Notes under the pieces: generated by a model | Told to the model about the DNA's origin: nothing | Database searches by the model: none | The model's input: only the letters and a program-made list of their open reading frames with translations | Shown: positions 9,429 to 17,219 of the stretch, piece after piece | How the letters are laid out: each line of letters opens with the position of its first letter | How positions within the stretch are numbered: the first letter of the stretch is position 1 | Translations under genes and position numbers: made by a program | Origin: Pirellulales bacterium | GTDB lineage: Bacteria > Planctomycetota > Planctomycetia > Pirellulales > Lacipirellulaceae | Assembly (NCBI GenBank): GCA_022448345.1 | Contig: JAKVCB010000029.1 | Coordinates: 1 to 33,402, forward strand | Length of the DNA stretch: 33,402 bases | Direction: 5' to 3'

Positions 9429-11618
9429 CTAAGCGGGCACGGGTTGTGGGCGAGACCAAGTTTTCAGGATGAAGATGCCGGCAGCGCCTCCCACCAGGCT
9501 TGCCAGCAGCCAGAAGGCAGGCAGATGAGTTTGGGCCTCGCTGCCGAATCCCCAATCGGTCAACTGGGGGCGGAAATGAGCCAACATCAGGAGCAGCCCG
9601 TTGTGCAAAACATGCAGAAACATGCCTGGGATGACGCTGCTGGTACGATAACAAAGCCATCCCAAGACCAGACCAAGAAAGGTGCTTGGCAAGAATCGCC
9701 ATTCCGCCAGTACGTTGGCTGTGATGACATGAAACAATCCAAACAGCAGGCTTGTAATAAGAATCGCTTTCCATGGTGAGATGACACTGCGTAACGAGCA
9801 AAGGAGGAACCCACGGAAGAAGAGTTCTTCACAGATTCCAGGCACAATGGCGAGAGTGAACAGCAAAACCCAGGGTGAGATCTCTGGTATTTCATTGATC
9901 AACTGTTTGATGCTGGCCAACTGATCTATTCCCATCGCACGAATGCCGAGTGCCTGTTGAGCAATCACGATTTCGTAGGCCAGGGGCCACAAGGTCAAGC
10001 CGAGCAGACCGGCGGCGGCAACGGCAAGCATCTTTGGCTTGCGGAGGGCAAGGCTGCTATTGAACGGATAACGCCCCAGCGAGGCGAGGACCAGCGGTAT
10101 CCCGCCAAACAACAGTATGGTCACCAGTGCCCCCAGGATGGCTTTGACATCGAAGGTACGTTCTGTACCTCGCGTCACCAGATTGGAAAGCACAAAATAG
10201 CAGGGAAACAAGGCTGCCAGGGAGGTAAGTGCGATCGTAGGGTGGATGACCGCGCGCGGTTGTTTGGACGACCGATGGAAACTCGACCAACTGGCCCCAC
10301 CGCCATACAGAACGGCATCGGTTCCAAAGATTCTCGCGGCAATCGCAATGGCTCCGAGTATGTAGAAGGCCGTCGAGACCACAGTAGCGGCGGCCAAGGT
10401 TGGATTGACGCTTCCTTCCAGCAGGTTTCTGGCGAGGAGCACAATGTTCACGAGCGGCACGACTGCCAGTAGTCCCGTAAATTCAATCCCGGGGAGAAGA
10501 CACAGAATCCCAGGCATCAAGCAGAGGAGCATCAGCGGGATAATGTAGGCTTGGGCTTCTTTAAAGGTCCTGGTGTAACTGGTGAGGGCAAGTAAAACGG
10601 CTGAAAAGAATGCCGCGAGCAGGATCAACAGTGCAAGTACCTTCAGCACAACTGACAACGATAGACTCGCCTCGGCAAAAAGGATTGCGTCGAGCCCGGT
10701 ACTGCGCACCGTGATCGCCATTCCCACAAGATTTACCATCGCGGTTAAAATGGCGACCGTCAGCACAGCCACATATTTTGCCAAAAGCAGGCCGATTCTT
10801 GGAACAGGAGAAGCGATCAGTGTTTCAAGGGTGCCCCTTTCGCGCTCTCCAGCAGTCAGGTCAATCGCGGGGTAAACAGCTCCGGTAACTGTCATTAGGA
10901 CCAGGATTAGCGGCATCACTGCTGCCAGGGGAAAGGTTGTTGATTTGTCGGGTTGGATTTCATGGGGTTCGATTTTGGCGGGCAGCGACACCCCGACGTT
11001 GGCAGCTTGCAATTGCCGGCGAAGTTCAAGTTCGTTCAACGCTTGTAGCCGCTCTTCGACATATTCGAGCGCGGCCTGGCTGGTTGGTGATCCTTGACGG
11101 TAGAGCAGTTTGCAAATGAGGGTTGCGGCAACAGGCTGCCGCGGGTTTTGTTGGGCGGATTTTTTTGGGGAGGTGTTGGCCAGGATTGCGATATCGATGC
11201 TTCCGTTTGCCACTTTTTCGCCCGCGTCCTTGTTGGTAATTTTATCCCACCGCAACGGTGACGTGTTGTTGGCAGCCTCTTTGGACGGACGTTCTAGCTG
11301 GTTAGCTGCCCGGAGAGCCCTGTCTCCCTGGGCGAGCAGGTCCACGAAGTGGCTAGCTATCTGCTTGTTCTCAAATCCAAGTACATATTCGATGGTTGAT
11401 TCAGATCCATAGGAGCCCAGCAAGATCCGCTGGAACAGCAGGGCCAAAAGTGGATAGACGATTAGAGGCATGAGGATCAGAGTGATCATCGTGCGCCGAT
11501 CGCGGAGAATTTCGCGAAGTTCCTTCAGGCAAAGACGTGATAACCGTCCAAAGAGATTGGTTCGTACGGCAGACCGCAGATCGTTCTTGCTGGTGTTGTT
11601 TTCGGCCGGTTCGCTCAT
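9429..11618 (-). CDS. ABC transporter permease fused to a CPBP intramembrane protease
   Basis: A 729-residue membrane protein with two parts. The first ~430 residues are an ABC-2/NatB-type permease: a first membrane helix after RDRRTMITLIL, a large extracytoplasmic loop, then a membrane bundle beginning PLAAVMPLILVLMTV and the family motif ERERGTLETLIASP. The last ~230 residues are a CPBP (Abi/Rce1-type) glutamic protease. Its motifs are E597-E598-xxx-R602 (EELFFRG), FGLFH (H630) and HVLHN (H669/N673). I start it at ATG 11618 (MSEPAENN). A longer reading to 11777 would overlap the ATPase gene and adds Arg-rich, non-family sequence. The ATPase gene ends 35 bp upstream, so the two form an exporter operon. 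This fusion recurs in planctomycetes; substrate and protease target are unknown. Confidence 0.9.
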   Translation of the reverse strand: MSEPAENNTSKNDLRSAVRTNLFGRLSRLCLKELREILRDRRTMITLILMPLIVYPLLALLFQRILLGSYGSESTIEYVLGFENKQIASHFVDLLAQGDRALRAANQLERPSKEAANNTSPLRWDKITNKDAGEKVANGSIDIAILANTSPKKSAQQNPRQPVAATLICKLLYRQGSPTSQAALEYVEERLQALNELELRRQLQAANVGVSLPAKIEPHEIQPDKSTTFPLAAVMPLILVLMTVTGAVYPAIDLTAGERERGTLETLIASPVPRIGLLLAKYVAVLTVAILTAMVNLVGMAITVRSTGLDAILFAEASLSLSVVLKVLALLILLAAFFSAVLLALTSYTRTFKEAQAYIIPLMLLCLMPGILCLLPGIEFTGLLAVVPLVNIVLLARNLLEGSVNPTLAAATVVSTAFYILGAIAIAARIFGTDAVLYGGGASWSSFHRSSKQPRAVIHPTIALTSLAALFPCYFVLSNLVTRGTERTFDVKAILGALVTILLFGGIPLVLASLGRYPFNSSLALRKPKMLAVAAAGLLGLTLWPLAYEIVIAQQALGIRAMGIDQLASIKQLINEIPEISPWVLLFTLAIVPGICEELFFRGFLLCSLRSVISPWKAILITSLLFGLFHVITANVLAEWRFLPSTFLGLVLGWLCYRTSSVIPGMFLHVLHNGLLLMLAHFRPQLTDWGFGSEAQTHLPAFWLLASLVGGAAGIFILKTWSRPQPVPA

Positions 11619-11653
11619 GAAATTTGCAGACGTTGCAACATTAGCTGGTGAAA

Positions 11654-12382
11654 TTATTTGGACACGACATCCAGAAACATGTCGACGAGTGACTCTTGCG
11701 CTGTCACGGACTGTAACTCTTGGAGAGTTCCCTCGTGTAATAAACGACCCTCGTGGAGAAGTCCGAAGCGGTCGCACAGACGCTGGGCCTCGTCGAGTCG
11801 GTGGGTACTGACAATCACTGATTTGCCCCGATTTCGGAGTTCGGCGATATAGTCCAATACCAGCTTGCTGCCGATAATATCGAGTCCTCGCGTTGGTTCG
11901 TCCAGGAGCATGACTGGCGGATCATGAATAAGGGCCCGAGCCAAGGTCACCCTTTGCCGTTGCCCAGTACTTAAGTGAATGGACCGTCGATCGAGGTAAC
12001 TGTGCATTTCTAATAACTGGCTCAGTTGTGCCACTCTTTGGCGGGCGCAAGCTGGCTGGATGCCATACAGATCAGCAAAAAAGAGCAGGGTTTCCCTTAC
12101 CGTCAGCCAGGGGTAGACTCCATCGCTTGCCGAAACGAGGCCGATTCGCGACTTGACTTCGTTTGGTTCGTCGTTTGTTCGATAGGGGCCGATCCTGGCA
12201 TAGCCTTCGTCCGGTTGGAGCAACCCAATGATCATACGCAGGGTTGTCGTTTTACCCGCCCCGTTCGGGCCCAATAAACCATAAACTTCTCCTTTGCCAA
12301 CGGAGAACGTAAGATGGTCAACGGCCAGCACTTCGGTCTGTTTGACGAAGAAACGCTTTGTCAGTTCAACGACATTGATCAT
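11654..12382 (-). CDS. ABC transporter ATP-binding protein (NatA-like)
   Basis: A 242-residue ABC ATPase that should power the permease-protease encoded next to it. Walker A is GPNGAGKT (38-45), the signature motif is LSTGQ (137-141), Walker B is VMLLDEP (157-163) and the H-loop His is H194 (VSTHRLDEAQ). The closest functional class is the CcmA/NatA group, which exports sodium, drugs or other solutes together with ABC-2 permeases. It starts at ATG 12382 and is first in a two-gene minus-strand unit. About 150 bp of divergent spacer lies between it and the rhodanese gene. The GQRQR signature region is complete, so the protein should be active. The substrate is not predictable. Confidence 0.93.
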   Translation of the reverse strand: MINVVELTKRFFVKQTEVLAVDHLTFSVGKGEVYGLLGPNGAGKTTTLRMIIGLLQPDEGYARIGPYRTNDEPNEVKSRIGLVSASDGVYPWLTVRETLLFFADLYGIQPACARQRVAQLSQLLEMHSYLDRRSIHLSTGQRQRVTLARALIHDPPVMLLDEPTRGLDIIGSKLVLDYIAELRNRGKSVIVSTHRLDEAQRLCDRFGLLHEGRLLHEGTLQELQSVTAQESLVDMFLDVVSK

Positions 12383-12599
12383 CAGCGGGTCCGGTTTGCA
12401 GGGACGAATTCCCCGGGGTGGAAGGAAACCAACCAGCAGGGTTCAGGCATGCTGTGATTTGAGAGTCAAGTTTTCGGGATGTATCTAAGGTGGGGTCTCC
12501 CGGTTATTCTAGCGGAAGAAAGATGACCGGTAATCGGTGAAAACGGGTAAAGACCTCAATCTACCTGTAAAGTTTAAAAATCATGCGGAAAGCCAGACC

Positions 12600-12935
12600 A
12601 TGGAACCACAACCTTTAGAAATTTCGTGTCAAGACGTTTCCCGCTGGATGGAGACCGAGGATCAGCCCCTGCTGCTCGATTGTCGGGAGGCCGACGAGTT
12701 TGCCCTGGTTGCCATTGCTGGGGCCAAATTGCTACCGATGAGTGAAATACAGTCCAGAGCAGGTGAACTGAGCGACCATAAGGAATCCCCAATCGTTGTT
12801 TATTGCCATCTAGGCATGCGGAGTGCGCAGGTGACCCAGTGGCTAAGGGAGCAGGGATTCAATCAGGTCCAGAGCATGGCCGGTGGCATTGATCGGTGGG
12901 CTGTAGAAATCGACCCTTCGATGAAGCGATACTAA
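12600..12935 (+). CDS. Single-domain rhodanese-like protein
   Basis: A 111-residue rhodanese domain protein, a cytosolic sulfur-transfer or sulfur-carrier family. The active-site loop is CHLGMRS (69-75) with the catalytic Cys at 69, preceded by the usual strand PIVVYC. The N-terminal LLLDCREADEF and C-terminal GGIDRWAVEIDP are the family's signature ends. I prefer ATG 12600 over the in-frame GTG at 12537, because the domain begins right after the ATG and the extra 21 residues are unlike the family. An 18-bp sequence covering the last codons is repeated just past the stop (12915-12954). No sulfur-metabolism genes are adjacent, so the sulfur acceptor is unknown. Confidence 0.88.
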   Translation: MEPQPLEISCQDVSRWMETEDQPLLLDCREADEFALVAIAGAKLLPMSEIQSRAGELSDHKESPIVVYCHLGMRSAQVTQWLREQGFNQVQSMAGGIDRWAVEIDPSMKRY

Positions 12936-12954
12936 GCCTTCGAGGAAGCGATAC
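12915..12954 (+). repeat. 18-bp direct repeat at the rhodanese 3' end
   Basis: CCTTCGATGAAGCGATAC (12915-12932) recurs as CCTTCGAGGAAGCGATAC (12937-12954), 17 of 18 identical with a 22-base period. The first copy encodes the protein's last residues and the second is past the stop. It looks like a local slippage duplication. Confidence 0.7.
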
Positions 12955-13045
12955 CAGGATCTTGGCGGGCTGTGGGCTGCCAGTGGGATTCGGTGTTTTT
13001 GAAAGTCCCGGGCAAGTTTTATGAGGTTCGCTGAAACAACATCAC

Positions 13046-13074
13046 TTGCAGGCCAGCGGGCGATTTGGGATTAT
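13046..13074 (+). promoter_or_regulatory. Possible sigma-70-type promoter for tRNA-Leu(CAG)
   Basis: TTGCAG (13046-13051) and GATTAT (13069-13074) are 17 bases apart and end 10 bases before the tRNA. The match to consensus is moderate (3/6 and 4/6), so position is the main support. Confidence 0.3.
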
Positions 13075-13084
13075 GGGGGTTCTT

Positions 13085-13169
13085 GCCGCCGTGGCGGAAT
13101 TGGCAGACGCGCATGGTTCAGGTCCATGTCCTCTTAACGAGGGTGGGGGTTCGACTCCCTTCGGCGGCA
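13085..13169 (+). tRNA. tRNA-Leu (anticodon CAG)
   Basis: Plus strand, 85 bases, class II. The acceptor is GCCGCCG pairing with CGGCGGC, with discriminator A. The D-region GGCGGAATTGGCAGACGC matches the tRNA-Leu(TAG) gene at 9181. The anticodon stem CATGG/CCATG encloses TTCAGGT, giving CAG at 13119-13121. The variable arm is long (GTCCTCTTAACGAGGGT). CCA is not encoded. Confidence 0.97.
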
Positions 13170-13200
13170 CTCAAGATGGCAAGTCGGGAAGGTAGAAAGC

Positions 13201-13242
13201 AGGGTGGCAGCCAGCAAGGTGCGCTTGTTTGCCACCTTTTTT
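13201..13242 (+). terminator. Rho-independent terminator after tRNA-Leu(CAG)
   Basis: AGGGTGGCA (13201-13209) pairs with TGCCACCTT (13230-13238), a 9-bp stem with one G-U pair. A run of six T at 13237-13242 follows. It lies 32 bp past the tRNA and just before the convergent end of the ASKHA gene, so it probably ends the tRNA transcript. Confidence 0.5.
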
Positions 13243-13250
13243 GGCCCACA

Positions 13251-14873
13251 CTACCCGACCTGTTTAAACTGACAACCTTCGACAAAGAACTCAAAAAACC
13301 CTGGATCGGTTTCTAATTCCACGTGCTTGATCGATTGGACGAGGCGTTCTAACTCGTGGCGTCGGCTTTGTGAGATCAGGGCAAGGGTTGCTCCTTCAAT
13401 AGCGGCATTTCCTAACTGTTTGATTTTTTCGTCGGGCAAGTCGGGAATCAGTCCAATCCGTCGGGCCGCTGCCGGGTCGATGTGCCGGGCGAATCCTCCT
13501 GCGAGATAGAAGCTATCGATGTCGCTGGCTTGAATCCCGTATTCTTTCATGACGATCTGTATTCCGGCAACGTTTGCCCCTTTGGCTTGTGCCAGTTCGC
13601 TGACATCGCTTTCTCGGAGGAACACATTTTGTTGTGGATCAAGGACAAGAGAGTCAAGCCGGTCACGAAATCGGCCCATTTCGTTCATCTGCCCGGTACG
13701 GACGAGTTCACTCAGCAAATCAACTAAACCAGATCCACATATTCCCTCAGCTGGAACTTTGCCAATCACTTCATTGTGGAAACTTCCATCTGGCTGAATT
13801 TGTACCCGTTCGATGGCACCCTCGAGGCCTGGCATTCCACAGGCGATAGCGCCACCTTCGAATGCTGGACCGGCGGGGCAGGAAGCAGCAAGAATTCGAT
13901 TGCGATTCCCCAAAAACACTTCGGTATTTGTGCCGATATCCATCACGGCGACAAGGCGATCTTCGGTTAGCATATCAATGGCCAGCAGGCAGGCGGCCGC
14001 ATCGGCGCCCACGTGACCGCTGACCAGGGGCAGGCCGTAGATTCGGGCCGCAGGATGGATGGGGAGGCGGAGTTGTTTTGCTTGGACTGCCAGACTCGTT
14101 GTGGTGCGATTGTGATCAAGAAACTCATGTTCCGTGAGAGATCGATATGGTTTTTGTCCGATGGACTCAACATTGAGTCCAAAGAACAGGTCGCGCATGG
14201 TGGAGTTTCCAGCCACGGTCATTTCGTAGATGGTCGTAGGATCGACCGGTAACGATTCAATAGCCCGCGATAAGTATCCTAGCAGAACGCGTTGCAGCAG
14301 TTTTCCCTTATGATCCGAATCATATTTAATACGAGCCATGACATCTGACCCGCCAAAGCGTTGTGGATTTTCGAACGATGTGCCAGCCACGAGTTGGCCA
14401 GTTTCTAAATCCATTAACCGCAACACAACAGTGGTGGTTCCCAGATCCATGGCCAGGCCATGAATTGCTTCGGAAGATTGTGCGATTGGTTCACCAGACA
14501 GAAAGATTTGGTTTCCGACCCGTGTGACCGCAGGATCGATCTGTTGAATCGTGGCGGAATCGGGTAGTCCCGTGCCACTATCGACGATGCGTAGCGCGGC
14601 TCGACGCATCGTGTGACACTTAACGGTGCCACTGGTTCCAGTGACCTGGGTTCGGCATGAAAGTCGAAAATTGTCTTTCAGATGGGCTTCCTCAGGTGCA
14701 GGATCTGAGAGCAAGTTCATGCCAGCAACGATTTCCATGAGGCACTCGCGACATTTGCCTTGTTTGAGGCAAGAAGTGGGTACCTGAATGCCGTGCTCTT
14801 CGGCGTGATCGAAAAGAGTTTTTCCCGAACGGGCTTCGATGTCGAGTGAGTTGATGTGGAGATGGACCGTCAT
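13251..14873 (-). CDS. 2Fe-2S ferredoxin/ASKHA-domain protein (DUF4445, RACo-like corrinoid activator)
   Basis: A 540-residue protein. The N-terminal ferredoxin domain has the C-x5-C-x2-C...C pattern at C35, C41, C44 and C73. A linker leads to an acetate/sugar kinase-Hsp70-actin fold with phosphate-binding loops AMDLGTTT (141-148), MDIGTNTE (311-318) and GICGSG (377-382), plus the family segment SCPAGPAFEG (331-340). This is the architecture of reductive activators of corrinoid proteins. They use ATP and a low-potential electron to return inactive Co(II) to Co(I) in methyl-transfer systems. It lies 17 bp downstream of a small 'virulence factor' family gene, a partner I recall from methyltransferase loci in other bacteria. 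No corrinoid protein or methyltransferase is in the window, so the substrate must be encoded elsewhere. Family is firm; the exact target is unknown. Confidence 0.87.
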   Translation of the reverse strand: MTVHLHINSLDIEARSGKTLFDHAEEHGIQVPTSCLKQGKCRECLMEIVAGMNLLSDPAPEEAHLKDNFRLSCRTQVTGTSGTVKCHTMRRAALRIVDSGTGLPDSATIQQIDPAVTRVGNQIFLSGEPIAQSSEAIHGLAMDLGTTTVVLRLMDLETGQLVAGTSFENPQRFGGSDVMARIKYDSDHKGKLLQRVLLGYLSRAIESLPVDPTTIYEMTVAGNSTMRDLFFGLNVESIGQKPYRSLTEHEFLDHNRTTTSLAVQAKQLRLPIHPAARIYGLPLVSGHVGADAAACLLAIDMLTEDRLVAVMDIGTNTEVFLGNRNRILAASCPAGPAFEGGAIACGMPGLEGAIERVQIQPDGSFHNEVIGKVPAEGICGSGLVDLLSELVRTGQMNEMGRFRDRLDSLVLDPQQNVFLRESDVSELAQAKGANVAGIQIVMKEYGIQASDIDSFYLAGGFARHIDPAAARRIGLIPDLPDEKIKQLGNAAIEGATLALISQSRRHELERLVQSIKHVELETDPGFFEFFVEGCQFKQVG

Positions 14874-14890
14874 GGCAGATAATTACGGGT

Positions 14891-15142
14891 TCAGAGTGAA
14901 GCTTCCAGCTCCAGTTTGACCGCTTCGGCTACTTCCTGCGCAGTACCGTCGCGGTTTTGAGGTTCACTCCATTGCCAGCCGTCGAGATATTCGTCGGTAC
15001 CCCACATTCCTCGCTTCATTGCGGCCTGGTCGATTCTTTCTGCGAAGGATGAAGCCAGGGCCACGTTGGCCTCAGTCGTGCCGTCAGTCGCTTTCACTTG
15101 GGCTGGGAATTCATGCCAGTAAAGAACGCGATAGGCAGCCAT
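14891..15142 (-). CDS. Small 'virulence factor' domain family protein
   Basis: An 83-residue protein beginning MAAYRVLYWHEFPAQVKA, with WGTDEYLDGWQW near its middle and a Lys/Glu helix at the C-terminus. From memory this matches the small family named 'virulence factor' in Pfam, whose function is unknown despite the name. In several bacterial groups its genes sit beside ASKHA/RACo-like and folate or corrinoid methyltransferase genes. Here it lies 17 bp upstream of the ASKHA gene, which fits. I start it at ATG 15142; a longer reading to 15265 would run into the preceding gene. No signal peptide or membrane helix is visible. A role in corrinoid or methyl-group metabolism is inferred from context only. 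Confidence 0.75.
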   Translation of the reverse strand: MAAYRVLYWHEFPAQVKATDGTTEANVALASSFAERIDQAAMKRGMWGTDEYLDGWQWSEPQNRDGTAQEVAEAVKLELEASL

Positions 15143-15189
15143 CAGCAAAAATTTTCTATTGAAGCAGAGAAGGCGATCGGAGGAGACCC

Positions 15190-15711
15190 TTACTCCGCTG
15201 GCGTATCGTGTTGGTTTAAATTGTCGGCTTCTGCCGGCGTACGAGTCTTTTCCAGTGTGACACAATTGCCAGTATCATTATAGGCAACACGGTTCATATA
15301 GGTGCGAATCAGGAACAGTCCTCGACCCCCACAAGCCTCGAGATTTTCATCCGTTGTGCAATCGGGAACCTGGTCGGGAATGAAGCCTTCACCTTCGTCG
15401 CGAATCTGCAACCAGAACTGTTCAGGGCTGACTTTACAGAGTACAAAAACCTGTTTGCTTTCGTCGAATTTGTTGCCATGACGAATCGCATTCGAGAGAG
15501 TTTCTTCAAGAGTTAACTCGATCCCGAAGAGATCATGCTGCGGCCAGCCAAGTTTTGAAAGTTGCGCAAGGATATCTGTCATGCATGGCACGTGAGCGCC
15601 CCGCCGGCTGACGAGCGTCGTATCGAGCGTCCACGTCCAAGCTTGGTCTGGCATGCCAATGGGTGCTTCCGCGTAGGGCGAAAAACAACGATCCGGATCG
15701 AACCTCAACAA
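15190..15711 (-). CDS. RsbW-like ATP-binding protein (HATPase_c), likely anti-sigma factor/kinase
   Basis: A protein of up to 173 residues with a GHKL ATPase fold of the RsbW/SpoIIAB kind. The N-box is ELTLEETLSNAIRHGN (65-80, with E69/E70 and N74), the G1 box is RDEGEGF (104-110) and the G2 box is GGRGLFLI (128-135). Such proteins bind a sigma factor or other client and phosphorylate a STAS partner, and a STAS gene lies 65 bp upstream on the same strand. The TTG at 15711 is preceded by GAGGAT at good spacing. ATG 15654 (MPDQAW) is an alternative and would still keep the whole domain. No sigma factor or PP2C phosphatase gene is within the window. Confidence 0.85.
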   Translation of the reverse strand: MLRFDPDRCFSPYAEAPIGMPDQAWTWTLDTTLVSRRGAHVPCMTDILAQLSKLGWPQHDLFGIELTLEETLSNAIRHGNKFDESKQVFVLCKVSPEQFWLQIRDEGEGFIPDQVPDCTTDENLEACGGRGLFLIRTYMNRVAYNDTGNCVTLEKTRTPAEADNLNQHDTPAE

Positions 15712-15776
15712 GCGACATCCTCGGATTGTCTTTGGGTTCGAATGTCCAATCTTGGGCCATATCCCTGCCGCTCTCG

Positions 15777-16130
15777 CTACATGAGAGCTAATGCATCCGC
15801 CTCGTCATCCTTAATCTCAAAGAGCTTGGTTAACTTGGTGATTGCAAAAACTTCGTAGATTTCAGGACGAATGTTGGTCAGCATCAGTTCGGCTGAATTC
15901 AGCTTGATCCGTTTTTCAAATCCAATCAGTTTGCCGAGTGCGGCACTCGACAAAAATTCAACCGCGCCGAAATTCAGGATGATCTTTTTTCGACCGTCCT
16001 TTTCAACCAGATCATACAATTCTTGTCCCAACTCTTGGATTTCTTGCTCGTTAAGGATTTTTGAATCGTTGAAAGTGACGACGGTAATTTCACCAAATTC
16101 GACGGTATTGATGCGCTGTGGTGTACTCAT
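15777..16130 (-). CDS. STAS domain anti-sigma factor antagonist
   Basis: A 117-residue single STAS domain like SpoIIAA/RsbV. The phosphorylatable serine position is in EFLSSAALGKLI (S61 or S62), where the family usually reads DSSGL. The opening strand FGEITVVTF and the phosphate-loop strand KKIILNFGAV are standard. It lies directly upstream of the RsbW-like ATPase gene, so the two probably form a partner-switch pair in which phosphorylation of the STAS serine controls ATPase binding to its client. It starts at ATG 16130. The 160 bp to the upstream small membrane-protein gene leaves room for a separate promoter. Confidence 0.9.
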   Translation of the reverse strand: MSTPQRINTVEFGEITVVTFNDSKILNEQEIQELGQELYDLVEKDGRKKIILNFGAVEFLSSAALGKLIGFEKRIKLNSAELMLTNIRPEIYEVFAITKLTKLFEIKDDEADALALM

Positions 16131-16290
16131 CGTGCGGAAGACCTGCGGAACCAGGGGGGTGGATCAGAAATAACAACCAACCACGATTCTGACGCGGTCT
16201 GTAAGGAGTGTCAACGGGCACCTCGGGAGGTCGAAACCCAGCCAGGCGACATTTGGCGGCTGGGGATCGCGATTTTGCAAATGCGAGAAC

Positions 16291-16566
16291 TTAATCGGGC
16301 CGGGGCATGGCCAAACTATGCAGAATACAGACGGTTCCCACCGAGATTAAGCACCATCCGAGCCATTCAGGTGGTTCAAGCACCTTGTTTGGTGTGGCAG
16401 CGGCACTTTGGGTGACCGTCGAAATAGGGTTCTGAGCGGAAGTGCGTTCGGTCAGAAACTGAGTCGTGTTTTCATTCAACACGTAGGCGCTGACCATCCG
16501 AACCTGCAGTCCGACAAACAGCAACAGAACTCCGAAGAAAAAAAATTGGTGTCGATTCAGGTCCAT
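16291..16566 (-). CDS. Small membrane protein of unknown function
   Basis: A 91-residue protein with two predicted membrane helices: residues 8-27 (QFFFFGVLLLFVGLQVRMV region) and 69-86 (LGWCLISVGTVCILHSL). A ~40-residue Thr/Ser/Asn-rich loop lies between them. It opens with ATG and the hydrophilic stretch MDLNRHQ. The composition and hydrophobic pattern look like a real gene, and I have the impression that similar short proteins occur in planctomycetes, but I cannot name a family. It precedes the STAS/ATPase genes by 160 bp on the same strand. No function is proposed. Confidence 0.6.
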   Translation of the reverse strand: MDLNRHQFFFFGVLLLFVGLQVRMVSAYVLNENTTQFLTERTSAQNPISTVTQSAAATPNKVLEPPEWLGWCLISVGTVCILHSLAMPRPD

Positions 16567-17219
16567 GATGGTCGTTCACTGGGGAGAGAGGGACCTCGCT
16601 GGTACAGGTACCTGCGGTGAGTTTCCATGAGTGGGACTCTACGGGAAATTACCGGGAGGGTACTGCTTCCTACGTTTTCATCGCACGAATCGCGGAAGTG
16701 ACTTCACCGCAGAGTCGATGGTCCGCTTTGCACCAGTCGTGGGGTAGTAAAGGAGTGTAGGGTTTGTACTAGAAAGACCGATTTTCCGCCGTCAAATAAG
16801 CCTGATGGCCGAGTTGTCACAGCTTGGTATTCTGCCTGGTCCCGGGCTGGCGAACGCCGTTGAGTGACAATGGCCGATTTTAGGGTTTGAGGACGATGTA
16901 GGAACGAGGCGAACCCCCAGGTGTGAGGTGTGGATTGCACTCAAGCTATGCAAAATATGCCGTGCGTTCATCATTGGTGAGGGGTACCTCCAACAGAACT
17001 GGGTTTTGAGGAGGACTTCGGTCACTGGCCAGAAGCGGAAATCATTTCCGGTGTTGCCGTTTTTGCCTGAGAGAGCAAGCATACCAATGTTCAGGGGATT
17101 GGTCAGGAGCCACCTATCAGTGCCAGCATGGCGCATGCTGGCATGACGCATGCTGGCATGACGCAGGCGGGGATGGGACTACCGGAACCGGCTCTTGGTC
17201 GCTATCTTGGGCTACCCCG
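16567..17219. other. Long intergenic stretch with short repeats, no supported gene
   Basis: This is 650 bases between a minus-strand membrane-protein gene and the plus-strand AMP-ligase. Open frames are short and overlapping. The frame of the AMP-ligase stays open back to 17010, but the added residues are Cys/Trp/His-rich and unlike a protein domain. I looked for the acyltransferase domain that precedes the AMP-ligase in Aas fusions and saw none in any forward frame. The only structure noted is the repeat at 17121-17168. Confidence 0.4.
17121..17168. repeat. 15-bp tandem repeat with a perfect 10-bp hairpin
   Basis: TGCCAGCATG (17121-17130) and CATGCTGGCA (17134-17143) form a perfect inverted repeat with a 3-base loop. 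The right arm recurs in a second copy of the unit GACGCATGCTGGCAT (17145-17159) and partly in a third. It lies 50-100 bases ahead of the AMP-ligase start and could be an operator, an RNA hairpin or a decayed repeat. Confidence 0.65.

Noticed and set aside
9429-9900. A separate CPBP protease gene next to the transporter
   Set aside because: The frame is continuous with the permease, with no stop or alternative start with a ribosome site, so it is a fusion.
11619-11777. N-terminal extension of the permease-protease gene to 11777
   Set aside because: It would overlap the ABC ATPase gene and adds Arg-rich sequence unlike the family. The ATG at 11618 starts right before the conserved region.
12537-12599. 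GTG start for the rhodanese gene
   Set aside because: The 21 added residues are not family-like, and an ATG lies exactly at the domain boundary.
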